From assembly GCA_019155185.1 (NCBI GenBank), contig CM032797.1, forward strand, positions 8,418,881-8,482,880: a stretch of DNA of 64,000 nucleotides, read 5' to 3'. Below the pieces are notes generated by a model. The model searched no databases. It worked only from the letters and a program-made list of their open reading frames with translations, and was not told the DNA's origin. Of this stretch, positions 46,997 through 59,907 are shown piece by piece; within the stretch, counting starts at the first letter, position 1; every line of letters starts with the position of its first letter. The stretch is from Beaufortia kweichowensis (Eukaryota > Chordata > Actinopteri > Cypriniformes > Gastromyzontidae). Position numbers and translations under genes: made by a program.

Positions 46997-49900
46997 TCAG
47001 ACATTCGCCAGCTCCTCGTCTCCAGACTGCTCCTCCTTCTCCTCCCATTCTCTCTCCTTGTGCTTTTTGCTTGCTTCTGCATCGCCCTCTTTATCCTCGT
47101 CTCCCTCCTTCTCCCTTTCTTTAAAAAGCTGAGCTAATTTCTGGAACTGTGGGCCCCAGTCCTCCAGTCCCGCTCCCCAAACCTCCTTCTCTGCCTCTTT
47201 CCCTCCTTCGCTGTCTAGAGAGCTAAGCGATCCCGCACGTGACCCGGTGCCCTCCAGCCCGTACACCTGCACTGAGTCGTAAGGAGGCTGCGAGGGGTCA
47301 AAAGTGACCTGTGCCAGGCGCAGACGCAGGAACTCGCCGACCCTCAGAGCCAGAGAGTGAGCTCCTCCTGCGGGTGCACCCCGTCCTGATGCATCAGGTG
47401 CTGAGGGCCACGCTCCGCCATAACCTAGGATGCCCCCGAAAGCCCCCCGACCCTGCCCGGGGTAAGGAAGCAGCTGGGGAGTCATATCTCTCCTTCCCAG
47501 CGAGTACCCTGTCATACCCATCCGTTCGTGCCAGTCTCCTATAAACCCTCCACCCTCCGGGTACATCGGAATACTGCCTTCTCTCTCCGGCCTTCCCACC
47601 ACAAAGCTACTCCCCATCTCCAGCCCTCCCCGACCCAGAGTCCCCGGATAGTCCCTCTGCTGCTCCCCCTGCAGGATTGTAGCGTAATTGCTGCTGACGG
47701 ACTGCATTTGGATTTCCGTGTTGCTGTTGGCAGCATCCACCACCCCAGCGTGGTTGGCCTCCGCAGCCCCAGCACCGCTTCTGGTTAGGGTGAGACTGGC
47801 CCGCGACGGGTGCCGGCCAACCCTCGGTAGCGTGGCGGAGTCACAAACCCACCCACCACCAGTGCCCGGCCCGGCAACAGAGCCGGAACGTGTCAACACC
47901 AACTCTCGCTCTCGTTCACGGGGAGTCGTGTCCGGCTGGACCTGTAGGGGTCGGGGAGGAGCAGGAAAGTTAGAGCGGGAGGTAAGGATGAGTTTATTCT
48001 TCTGTTATTCAAGAGAGAGTGTGAGAGAGAAAGGATGGTTAAGAGAAGGATGATATTAGAAGGAAAAAGCAGAGCGATAATTCAGACACAATGAATAGGT
48101 GTAAACTGTGAAAATATGATAAAGTGAGGAAGATGAAGAAAAGTGTGAAGAAAGTGTGAGTAGATGAAGAAAGTAACAGTCAGGTGCATAAAAGACACAG
48201 GAAGAGTGAGAAACAGATGCAAAGTTGACTGAAGCTGAAAGTGGTTAATTGAACTCTAAAAGGAGCTAACACTGCACTGTGAGATGAATAAGGAGGGAGA
48301 GAAACAGCGAAAAATAATACATGAGAACACATCTGTATTATGAGCATGTTTAGAGTCCTTGACTTAGTGATACGCCAAATTAAAAGTACTACTTGATGAA
48401 TTTTACTATTACTATTTATTAATCTATAACATGCAAACAATAATAATATTAAATTATTATATTATATTATATTATATACATGAATTCTGTAGATTTAACC
48501 TGTTAACTGTTACCGTTCCACAGGAGGAACACCTATGTTATTTCCTTATTCACTTTAATATTTTATAGTTTAATTCTAATGTAACCATGACAAACTATAG
48601 ATTGACTCAAAAAAAAAATATTTGACCAATTTTCATAACAATAAACATAAATATAAAAAAGTATAAAAAAGTTCATGTTATTTATACAAATAACTATATA
48701 AAAAAAAAGATTAAAAAATGTAAAAAATACTCAAATACTCAAAAATACTAAATCTAAAACAGTTCTCAGGTTAAATATTATTAATATTATTATATCCTAT
48801 TGATTTAAATAAAAATATGATCAGAGAGATAAATCACCACACCATCACACCATATGTTTATACCGAATGCGGAGATGTGATTGCTTATCGCTAACAAAAC
48901 AGCAATGTTTACATAACTGATATGCATAAATCAAACAGAACAAATAATTGAAATATAATGACATAATTTGTTAGTTTTGTATTAGTATTAGAGTAATACT
49001 AGTAAATGGTTAGTATTTTATTTAAATTTGACAATAATTTATTAATTTCATGTATCATATTGTGTTCTAAATATAATCTTAAACAATTGCTCACAAGAAA
49101 TAATTCAATATCCCATGAATGCATGTCAGCAATCTGGCAGCATTGGGTGCGAAATGTGTTTTTTGCTCAACGCAACAGTGCGAATCCAATTAATACCTGT
49201 CTTTTAGTCGCATTAATTTGCTCTCACAGTTACCGCTTCTGAAATTATTTTCTGAATTGATAAATCACTTTGTGGGTGCAATTTAATGCGTTGACACCAC
49301 CCATTATTTTGCGCATGTATAAAAGGCACAACTCAAATAGCATGTTAATTAATGGAAACCCACAAAACCGCTGTGTTACTTTGTGCAATACTTAATATGC
49401 AAAGTTAGTAAATCAGTTCAGACATTAAGTTTGCACGTTTTTTTTTTACACTTGACTATAGTAAATCAAGACCTTAAGGTTTCAACAAAAAGAAAATCAA
49501 GCCAGAACTAACCAGTCTCCTATGTGGGAATGTGTATGATTATGCACATTTGTTAAGGGATGCTAACATATGGTAGGACTTGTTCTTGTGTTAAAAACAG
49601 CTGGACGAAGAGAAACAGAATAATACAAACTATAATGCAGTTATCTTAAGACCATGAAGTAAAAAAGCAAGACAACACGCAACATCTAAAAAACAGAAAG
49701 ATTTAGGAATACATAGTAACTGAAAACAAATAAACACGCCAAATACCGAAAAGTGCTCACAATTATATAGTCTGATCATAAAATGGACATCTGCAGATTA
49801 CTGGATATAACAAACTCATTGCACAGAGCAGGCAATGTGGTATTTGACAGTAATTGTCTTGAAATTTATTGCTGAAGGCTTAATTTGTTAAACAAGTGAT

Positions 49901-51400
49901 GGTTTGATGGTTGTTATGATGGTGCTTAAAAGAGAATGAGTTTAACTTCTCAAAGAGAGTTTACCTTGCTGACACCCACACATGAAACTATATCTTTGAT
50001 AAACACATGATGATAAATGTTCCAGCGGGCTAAAAGTTGTTAGCAGTCGTGCAAGTCACGCCAGATGTTTTCTTACACGGTTTATATGTTTTTGATTTGG
50101 AGTGCTTATGTCTCTAACACTAACGTCTACATCAATCATTTTAATAGCTCCACATAAATCATGTTTCATCTTTTTATAAAACTACAACTTTACTCGCCAA
50201 TAGGCAATTACCTTTGGTATTTATTCATCGAAGCCAGTTTGCATTCATGAGTGTTATTTTCAGACCCTGTCTAACCAAAGAAAAGACTCTGACTGTCTTA
50301 TTAAAAAAAAGAGAGAGAAGCGTTTTGTTTTACCCAGTCTAGATCCTGGCTCTGACTCTGCTGGTTGTCGCTGTTCGATTCCTCTTTCGAGTCGTTTTTT
50401 CTTGGTGTTCCTCCCTCAGATGTAGTCGCTCCTTCCTGAGATCCCACTGGCCCTTCTTTAGAGCTGTGCTCGGCCTCTGCCGGGGTCGAGTAAATGGCGC
50501 CGGGATCCAGAGGCCCGACCACAGCCGTCTGGTTCTGAATGACAAGGGAGTGGTCCGGTTGACCCCCAGCGAAGCGGTAAGCCAGCTCGGACAGTCCGGG
50601 TTCATAGGGCCCCTGCGCACGGCGCAGTACGGGGAGGGTGTGACTGCTGTAGCACAGCCGTCCGTACAGAGGGGGGCCTTGATTATTGTACTGCCCGGGG
50701 TCCAGCGCTCCGGCCTGAGCCCAGCTGGTGTATGCACGAGCCTTTTCCTGATTGTGTTGTGAGTAACGTCTGGAGGAATAAAGAACATGAAGCCAACAAT
50801 GGGTGGAACAAAAGAAAAGAGTAAAAATAGAAAATTTTATGATGGTGAATAATGGTGCGCAGACCAATCAATTTTACCTTGGTAACTGTCACTGCCCATA
50901 TTGAGTATATATATAAAAATGCACCGAACTACAATTTTAAATTTTTTTTACATTATTAATTTGTTACATTTATTTAATTTTAGGTCATTTTAAAAATAAC
51001 AATAACATTTTTATAATTTATTTTGTTTAAGTTTATTGTTATGTAAATATGTCAATTATTTATTTTAGACCTTTTAATTAATATATAGTTTGTGACAGGT
51101 TAAATGAAATCATAAATCATTCAAGTCACATGACTGAATTAGTGGATGTAACACATATGGCATCATGTAAATGACCCCTCGTGAACAAAACTCACATGTT
51201 CCTGCTGTCCAGGGTGCGGTACCCCCTGCGTGCATTGTGTGGGGCGCTCTGCAGCGCTGTGATGTCAAAGGCTGCCGTGTCAGCCTCGCCCCCTCCTTCA
51301 TCATCATACGTGATGATGTTTTCTCTTACATCATCCTCCTCTAATGGCGAGAGAGAGTCTCTTTTCTGTCTGCGCAAGGACAGAGACAAAGCACTGACAG
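46997..51400 (-). CDS. cdh24: Cadherin cytoplasmic tail exons, with large insertion
   Basis: Exon 51196-51400 ends the membrane span and encodes the p120-catenin-binding juxtamembrane segment. Exon 50334-50769 (146 codons) is rich in Gly, Pro, Tyr, Ser and Gln ([24 protein letters not shown], then an acidic Ser/Asn/Gln run). The last exon (315 codons) begins with about 200 more Gly/Arg/Ser-rich residues before the catenin-binding core [11 protein letters not shown]...[10 protein letters not shown]. After LAQLF come 41 charged residues (Lys, Glu, Asp) to the stop. Type II cadherins usually have about 35-40 residues between the two binding segments; here there are about 345. Both exons have strong splice sites, and a 946-nt open frame at this GC content is unlikely by chance. 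Confidence 0.75.
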
Positions 51401-54400
51401 CTAGAGAGAGGGATGGAGAAAGAAAAAGAGTTAATGTTTTGTGTTGCCATTTATAAAAAGAGAGGACTGTGTTTGTGCTGGGTGACAAATTTTCACAATA
51501 AAATTGCAGGGTGCTGCTAAAAGACAGATACTCAATAGCCACATCAGAACAGCTGGCAAATTGCGGTCTGTTTCACACATTCTGCATCTGCGATGCACAT
51601 TTATTCCGATGCTCGTATTAACAGGTTAGAGCAGCACTGAAAGTAGATCTATTTTTGCATGCAAAGTAGGGAAAAACACACAGTGTAAACCAACTTATCA
51701 ACACATTTTTGCACTTAAAGCTACACTTTGGGTTCAGTTTTGGTCTATGTAGATTAATAACAACTGTGTGACACAAATGTGATGACCCTCCTCACATAAA
51801 TTAGATTCTTCTTAAAGAATAAGTTTATAGTTGTTCTCAATGGTCCACTCATGAAAACACTTGATGATTTATGGCTGTTATTAAAATAAATTTTCTAAGT
51901 AGCAACCCCGGAATAAATATTTATTCTGTATGGAATCTCTTTTAATGTAGCAGAAACGCTGTCAGTGCAGCTTCAAGCAAGAAAAAATATACTTTAGTTG
52001 GCGACATAAACCATAAAAAATGACTATGCAACAACAACACCAGCTATGACTTAATTATATCATAACAAATAACCAATCAGCAACCAGAAGCCATATTTTT
52101 TATAGTTACAGATGTACCAATACTGTAGGAATCTCAATTAATCTTACCCAAGAGAGTAGCGACACAGGCTAAAATGGCCAGCAGGGCGGCAGTGCTGAGT
52201 CCAGGGGAGGGCAGGGAGGAGTGCTGGGGCAAACAAACCGTCTCTCTGTCCCACTCCGCATCACCTTGCTTCTCTTTTTCTCCAGCACGTGCTCCTCCTC
52301 TCAGACAGGGACACACAGACAAAGTGACTGTCCCCGTACTGGTCAAACCTGAGACCCCGTCTCTCAGTACCAGAGGGATGTAGAGAGTAACAGAGGAGGA
52401 CGCAGAGCGAGACAGGGTCTGCAAAGGTGATGTCAACACCAAACTAGCAGTGGGGCCTTAAAAGAGAGAGACAGAAAGAAAAATAGTAAGAAAATGGAGA
52501 GGAAGAATAAGAGCTTTTAGATCAAATCGAGCCTGTTGGATTTTTAATTTAATTGAACTCAATGGAGTGCAATGTAATTCCATTGCTGCTGGTATAACAT
52601 TTGTACAGACCAGTGATTCCGAATGCAGCGGGAATGCAAAGGCACATTTTTTTCTGTTTCAAAACCTAGTGACTTGCCTACGGGGGTAGCATTTAAAGCC
52701 GTTGCAGGCGTGCTCACGGTGTGAAGTCTGTTCTAAATGGTGGGTAAATTAATTATACAGCCTCTTCATTTAATAACTTGTTTTAGTCAAATTTTGAGGC
52801 AGCACTGCATGTATTCTTTAAAGAGACGACAATGTGGTGCATTACAATGAGATTAGTGAATAAATAAATGAGAGATGGCAGATGAGGTGAAAGAAGTTAT
52901 GATTACAAATACATGTACTCTACTGGTTAAAAGTTTAGGGTCACTCACTTATTATTTATTTTTTACATATTTTAGGATAATAGTAAACTAATCAAAAGTA
53001 TAAAGTAACACAATTTAAACTATGGGAATTATATTGTGATTAAAATTTCAAAATTAAATCAAAATGTTTTATTTGCTCAAAAAGAAATCTAAAATTTGTA
53101 AAAATGTACACCTAATATTTTATCAGGCAATTTCTTGTCTCACCCTAAGATGTTTTTAAACGGTACTGAATAAGTTTCCACCAATTATGGATTTTTAGTT
53201 GATACCTGCACAATTTCCTGATTATTTGGACATTCTAAGTCAACGTTTTAAAAACATTGTTAATAAATTAGTTTTTTAGTTTTGTAATGAAATAAATTAA
53301 TATGCTGGCACATTTTTTTGTCTAATAAAGGTAATTAAAATATATTAAACGCATAAATTTAAATATATTGAACACATTATGGCGTATATTTAATTTAGTA
53401 CTAAAAGTATAGATGGAAACGTATAATGTTAAAAATTTGTGTGTGCTATTAATTTTAATGCTTATTAATGCTTATTAATGCTTATTAATGCTTATTAGCT
53501 TATTACTGCATTGTGTTAGCAGTGCAAAAAATGGACTGTTAGTCCCTTATATAAAATCATCTTCCAAATGAATAAATGTTACTACTAAAATCGATTTTAA
53601 GTCACCTGTGCGTAACACTTTTATTGAAGTGTTCCAAATCAGTTGCTTAATAATTCCATTTTAAATATGACGCTACCTCAGAAGGTAGCTGACTAAATAG
53701 GTGGTGAGGCATTTCCCCAAGTTTTGGAACAGAGCTTATTTATGTGTGTGGAGAGAAAAGATAGATGTGGCAGAAAAGCAAAAGCAAAAGCAAACAATGG
53801 GGAAAACAAAGGAGCAGACACACAATACAATCCCAGACACAGACTAACGGATCCAGAGAGCGGCTGATGCACACGGACGGATGAGGGAAACAAATTGAAG
53901 GAGCGAGAGGTAGTGAATGAGGAGAATGCAGACCTCCACTTTCCCTGATGCTGAAGTTGAGGGCAGCGCTGGAGTCCGGAGGGATGTTGAAATGGACGGC
54001 ACTGTCATTTCCTCCCTCGTCTCTATCAATCGCCCGCAACACCTGAACCACCTGAGAAAATGAGATAGGAGGAAGATGGAAAGAGCGAGAGAGACAATAA
54101 GAGAGGGTGGAGAGCAAGAGAATAATAGTTAGAAGGGTTAAGAGAGAAGAAATTCATTACAAAAACTGATCCACGTTTTAATCGGAGATATCAGCATCAA
54201 CCTCACTGGCTCCTCTGCAAATAGGTGACTGGAGACGGATTAGTTCACAATGCACTCGAACAATAATTAACTCTGACCGAGTAGCAAGCCATGGGGAATA
54301 CCCAAACATAGACCTAGCTTTAGCATGTGCTCTAAAAAAACCAAGCACTGACTCCAGAGATCTAGTTTGGGTGGAAACTGTGGGTTAGGAAGATGTGCTG

Positions 54401-57400
54401 AGACACTAAATTTTTTCCTCTGATTAGTGCTGCGTCGTGACTAAGAATGTCAAGTCACATTAATAGTTTGCTGAGTGTTAAAGGTCACAAAACCTTCCGC
54501 CTCATAATGTGAAGTCATGCAATCTTCCTGTGAAATTTCTATTTATGCATTTGGCTATTCAAAGTAGACAAAGTAGATGTGTGTTTTCTTGCGAATTGAT
54601 CACACGACCTTTGCAGTGCTAATGCAATGCTCTATTAATTGAGAAACACTGACAATTAAAAGTAGTTATATCTTCCAAAGTGATTTACAGTTTACTTTCT
54701 ATAAGTACAATACAAACCTGGGGTTAAGTAATATGCTGGAGGGCTCATAGCCAGACCCCAACAAAAACTTTCTTTGATGACTTTGGAACAAATTGCATCA
54801 TGGATTCAAACACAGCTTGCCAATTCGTAAAAGACAACGGAATGACGTGGATGTAATAAAAGAAATATGATACAAGCTGATGCACAATAAACAGATGGGG
54901 ACCACCCAATTAAAAACGACAGAAAAAACAGGAGTGTGGGAAAAAACACATAAACCTGGGAAAGACAAGCACTCAAAATGAATGAGAGAACGGAAGCATG
55001 TCAACAGACCAAAAGGATGAGCAGGTTTTAATGTAAATCTATATAGAAAATGAAGATACGGGAACAGCAGTGATTCAGCCGCAGGGCAGAGGCAGAGGTA
55101 ATCAATCAGTGTTCAGCCCGTATACATGGACACGTTCACAGATGTGCACAAAGAAATAAGAGTGTAGCCAAAAAAGTTCATGCATCACCAAAACCCTTAT
55201 GAACACAAAATGCATTAGTCAGTGAGTCTAAAGGGGCCGAAGTCTTTCGAAAAGGTAATTAATCACCCATAATTCATCTGTGACAATTACTTAATTGCAT
55301 CGCTTAACAATAGGACTCTCATTAGTGCACATCCTGTTCTCTTACATTTGAGTGGGGTAACAAATGAACTAGTCACCAAAGACAACTGCGAACTCTATGG
55401 TCTTAACAGTCGCCAACTTGTCTGCTCATGCTCATAAATACACTATTCTCTTACCTGTCCGGTAGAGGCGGAGTCACACATCGCTGTGTTGTACTGCCTG
55501 TCCAGTTCTGGAGCATTGTCATTTAAATCCAGTGTTTCTATGGCAACCACCACTCTGGACACCTGGCTGGGGTTATCTGAGGTAATTGAAAGAGTAGAGG
55601 AAGAAAGTCACACACTAAGCTTAAATGATTTTTGAGACGCGCTCGCCTCGAGTCTCGGCCTGGGAGGTAAACTGCTTTCATCTTAAATCTCACACTGGCA
55701 CATTTTTACTCGCACAATCACACATTGACTTTCCTGAAAAAGGAAAACGTAAAGAATGGTGACATGTTTTGCACACAATTGCTTTTTCAAAATTTATAGC
55801 GAGCTGTCTATGGAGGCGGTCTTTTAAGGCACGCTCTAGGTAACTTCATTTTAAGACACCTAAGATAAGATACCTTAGACTGAATTGCAATGCATTACAT
55901 ATATATCCCTCAGAGAAAAGCTAAAGAAGGAATGTATGTTTTATTCCACACTTAATATCTTGTAAATAATTAAGTGTAAAATGTAAAAAGCTGTTTTTAA
56001 ATATGCTTTTAAAAAGCCAAAATCTTTACAAATCAATTGCTAGTCGAGTCACATGCTCAAAATGCTATTTGTGCGACACGTGGAGAAGCCACTCATTGTG
56101 TTTCATCACATTTAGGATGGAAGACTATAAAGGCAGCAGGCAGGACACTAAGTATAGAGGCACAGCTTCAGGTCACTCTTCAAATTCCAGACTAATGGCT
56201 TGTCATGGCAAATAAATAGCTTTCACTGTAGTATATCAGTACAGTATAGGTTGCACCGGAAGACAAACGTAATGGATTGTTGTGAGCCTGAAATGAAATT
56301 GATGCTTTCTCTCGCTCTCTCGTTGTAATGCAGTCCCACACACTCGCCTGTGGTTTGGACAGATTTCACACAAATATCTTGGATGGTATCCACACGCACA
56401 CACAGCTTTAACATGATGTTGTGGATTAGTGCCCACCGCTTCACACTATTGGGAAGAAGCTTTCCCTACAATAGCCATCGGCCTCCCTGAAGCTGCTCAG
56501 ACCTACTTTTTACATTGTAACATGGAGGCATTTCCATGAGCCATGCAGAAACAATGTACTGTAGGTTTACACCATGTTTAATTCATGCATGAATATAGAA
56601 TAAACACATAAACTACAAAATCATTAAATTAAATCTTTATATTGTCGTTCAGCAAGTGCTGTAAAATGGATTAAATAGGTGGGCTTTTGTCTAATCAGAC
56701 TATTCACATCATTATTTCAGACCAAATAAAAAATGGCAGTTAAGCCTCGTCTTGCCAAAAAAATGCATTTTGTGAATGTTCAATAAATCACCCAACCTTA
56801 ATGAATTATTTAATTTTAACTATAATGCCATTTCTATATATAAAACAGTATAGATATCCAGAGTACATTGGCTTAAGAGTACCAGTACATACATCCTAAA
56901 CCATCAAGTCACAAGTTACAGTGCATCATTTTTGACCAGAATTATTCCACCAGCCACTCCTGACCTAATAAACAGCACTGTATGGTGACTGATGACCTCA
57001 TGACTGTGTGTTGTAATGTGTATATTTGTGTACCTCTCTGTGTCGCAATGATGGTTACATTATGCCACTGATCATGCTCGCGGTCCAGCTCCGTCACCGT
57101 AGTGATGAGCCCAGTGTCTGGGGTGATGCGGAACAGAGCCTCCGGGTCAGACTGAGGATCGATGGAGAACCTAAGATAGACAAGGCAAAACAGAAACTAA
57201 GAGCTGGTGTGGAGATGAGCTGATGCATGAAGACCTGGCTTATTACAATATCACAAAGTCATTTTAACTTCTTTAAGCCCAGTGGCTACAAACAAATAAG
57301 AATTCTCAAATCCCTAACTAGACACTATTAAAATAACTACAGTACATTGGGATGAATCTAGATCAATATCATTGAGCCTTTTTATATGAAAACCAGCAAG

Positions 57401-58907
57401 TACATTTTATAACGTAATTACTCTCAACTCTGTGATTGATTCAAAATGTTGAACACAGAACTATACAATTATTTGTTTATTAGTTACAAAATGGCTCTGT
57501 TCCAAATTCTAATGAGCTGCCTACCTAGACAGTGTTTTTAGCCATCACAGACACATTGTTATAAGGGTAAATAGGCAATAAAAATATGCTGCTGTATAAA
57601 ATACAAATTTAAAGGCAATCATGATTGCAGCTGCAAAAGCAGACATGCATTAAAATTTAACACACTCACAACATTTCCGCAACAAAACTGTGATTATAAA
57701 GTGATTTCTCAGCTACCACACTGCACATTTCATTTAATAATGCCCATAAACTATAAAGGATTGGATCATTGAGAAATATTACTTGCATGCAACCACATTT
57801 ACATCCACATATTAATTAATCTACACAAAATGAAACCCAAACCACAAAGTGCAGTTATAAACTAGATGAATCACCTGAATTCAGTCAGATTTACTGAATA
57901 GAAAATGCTGTTTGTGTTTCTGTCGCCGCACACAGCGGATGTATTTTTCAAACAACGAATGAGTAGTTCCCTTGTTCATAAAAGCCTGTGTTGCAAAAGA
58001 CCGTGTTGATAAATACATTTACAGGGCTTTTGAATGTGCGAGACAAAAATAAGTTCAGTGCCTTAAACATTTGTTTACTGTATTTGAATCTAACCCTAAT
58101 GGCTTAAAAGATCTAATGCAGCATCTAATGTATCCTTTGCAGGTAAGGAAATCCCAGAATGCATTGCAACACAATTGATAGATGACCCTTTAAAAATAGT
58201 ATACAAATATTTTATTCAGAACTAGCAAGCATGGATAAATAATTCCAGTTAATTAAAATCTAATTAGTTTCATCAAACTAAACAGTTCAGGCAATGTTTG
58301 TGTGCATCTAGCTAAACATTTCAGCGTGTACTTCTGTGTGTTATGTATTTATGGTTTTAGAGTCTTTCAGAAAATATACACCAATATAAGAATTTCTCAG
58401 TCATAATTTTTAAAAACTATAATGAATTAATAACCTGATAACATTTTTACCCTCTTTCATACCATAAATGTAACATTATATAATATAGGCTGTCATAAAT
58501 ATACGTTTACATATAATTTTTTATATGTTTAAAATATATATACAGACCTGTGTATTTTATGATCAAGTTTTGCAACTCTGCTGGAATCATAATGTTGATT
58601 ATTCTATTTTTAGGTGACCACATTTTGAGCAACGAACGGTTGTAGCTTACCTGATATTGTTTGTGAGGCCTGTATCTGGGTCCACAGCACTGACCCGCCC
58701 CACTGTGCACGCTGGTGGGCAGTTCTCTGACACATCCATTCTATAACGTGCCCTGGAGAACCGAGGGGGCTCATCTGCATCCAGCACGGCCACTCTGATC
58801 GAGGCACGGTCTTTAAAGGGCCCACGGCGCAGAAATCGAGGGTCCACAATGGGGTTCAAAACCTCCACTGAGAAAGAGTATGAGCTACGGCTTTCATAGT
58901 CCACCGC
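46997..58907 (-). CDS. cdh24: Type II classical cadherin, probably cadherin-24; 5' exons outside window
   Basis: Eight exons, 5' to 3' on the minus strand: 58907-58651, 57170-57034, 55576-55455, 54051-53934, 52456-52148, 51400-51196, 50769-50334, 47941-46997. Phases agree throughout; 842 residues are visible. The extracellular part starts late in EC2 or early EC3 ([27 protein letters not shown]), then the calcium linkers DADEPPRFS and DLNDNAPEL and the EC5 region. The membrane span is [16 protein letters not shown]. The tail has the p120-binding segment ([20 protein letters not shown]) and the catenin-binding segment ([31 protein letters not shown]). Signal peptide, EC1 and most of EC2 are not found up to 64000. 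Type II class rests on EC3 and tail wording. The cdh24 name rests on this plus linkage with carmil3, so the paralogue is less sure than the family. Confidence 0.85.
47942..50333 (-). other. Cadherin intron with a piggyBac-like MITE
   Basis: AT-rich 2.4-kb phase-0 intron. The only structure recognised is the MITE at 48499-48770. Confidence 0.6.
48499..48770. mobile_element. piggyBac-type MITE, copy 1
   Basis: 272 bp bounded by TTAA on both sides (48495-48498 and 48771-48774). Ends are CCTGTTAACTG at the left and TTCTCAGG at the right. TTAA duplication plus CCTG...CAGG ends is the piggyBac signature. Internal sequence matches the copy at 63287-63535. Confidence 0.75.
52148..58907 (-). CDS. cdh24: Cadherin ectodomain (EC3-EC5) and transmembrane exons
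   Basis: Five exons. Exon 58651-58907 holds the end of one repeat and the start of the next ([19 protein letters not shown]). Exon 57034-57170 has [19 protein letters not shown], with the canonical LDRE calcium motif. Exon 55455-55576 has DLNDNAPEL. Exon 53934-54051 has [18 protein letters not shown]. Exon 52148-52456 carries the Cys-containing membrane-proximal domain ([10 protein letters not shown]) and the membrane span. The introns between them (1.5 to 2.3 kb) hold SINE fragments and a 10-bp tandem repeat only. Cell-surface, calcium-dependent adhesion is the family role. Confidence 0.85.
53454..53498. repeat. 10-bp tandem repeat
   Basis: Four copies or more of CTTATTAATG in a cadherin intron. 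Confidence 0.85.
54540..54655 (-). mobile_element. tRNA-derived SINE, minus orientation
   Basis: On the minus strand it begins with AATTAATAGAGCATTGC (A box) and GTCGTGTGATCAATTC (B box) and ends with CAAATGCATAAAT. Lies in a cadherin intron. Confidence 0.6.
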
Positions 58908-59038
58908 CTGCAGCACAAACACAGAGACGTGTGATATCAGTTTGAGCCAAACAACATCACAGCATTTCAATGAGAACTCAAACATATTGATATGCACACC
59001 AATATATTACAATTTTTTATTTTGACCAATATGACATT

Positions 59039-59095
59039 TCACATGTATGCATTTGACAGAAGCGTTTATTCAAGGCAACTCGAAACTGTGCATTT
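59039..59095 (-). mobile_element. SINE tail fragment, minus orientation
   Basis: Plus strand reads TGCATTTGACAGAAGCGTTT then ATTCAAGGCAACTCG, the reverse of the family tail. Confidence 0.5.
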
Positions 59096-59751
59096 AAGTT
59101 ATACATAGAGAAGATTGGGGAATATCATGTTTCCCACATGACACACAAATGTAATAATAACTGATCTGAACTTTATAATGTTTGATACACTTTAATTGTT
59201 GAGCTTTGTAATTGTTACAGTCTTTTGAAATGCAATCATGCTCTTTGATGAAGTTGGCAATAGGCAATAGCAGGAGCAGAGCCCAGCATTTATTGTATTT
59301 TGAGGACTCTTGAGATCTGGATCTGGCACTGGCCAATGGTAGTGCCCGACGCTGGCACAGCAAAAGCAGGTAATGGGTTGGTTTTGGCAAGTGAAGCTGG
59401 ACAAGAGCTGAAGAAGTCTGAAATGACTGGCTCATTATGACATCTGCAGCATGTGGGTAAGAGTCACTTTTGTCATTAGTTCTGTTCGTCTGGTCCTCGC
59501 AATAATATACACAAAGGTGCTCACAGTCACACACATTCTCACATCATCCTATAATGTAAGATCCGACTGAGACTGGACCAGTAGGGCACACAGTGTGACT
59601 GAAGAACAGACTGAAATGAACTGAATCTGGCTGAACTGACTGCAGGAGATCAGGTAACTACGTATCTGTAAAACTTCATGTGTCGAACTGACCTTCTTCC
59701 TGATGTTTCCTGAGTTGAAGTCTTGGTTTTTTACCACAGAAAAGTGGACAT

Positions 59752-59907
59752 ATGCTGTGTTCCAGACACCTCGGATTTAGGATATTTCTTACCTCCACCC
59801 AGAAATAATATCTGGAATGATGCACTTTTAATGTTACTAAATCTAGACGTTATTTCCGGGTATGAGGTGGGAAATATCCTAAATCCAAGTTGTCTGGAAT
59901 GCAGCAT
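59752..59907. mobile_element. Fold-back hairpin element
   Basis: 156 bp with inverted arms of about 60 bp: left GTTCCAGACACC...GGATTTAGGATATTTC, right the reverse complement of GAAATATCCTAAATCC... with TTGTCTGGAAT. It would form a near-complete hairpin. No coding capacity. Confidence 0.7.

Noticed and set aside
46761..47132. Plus-strand frames antisense to the cadherin last exon
   Set aside because: Ser/Leu/Pro-rich shadow of CT-rich sequence opposite the cadherin exon.
47311..48053. Several open frames on both strands overlapping the cadherin last exon
   Set aside because: The GC-rich exon gives few stops in any frame; only the frame with the [10 protein letters not shown] core fits a family.
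59094..59534. 146-aa minus-strand frame in the cadherin intron
   Set aside because: No cadherin or other domain, and a SINE tail overlaps one end.
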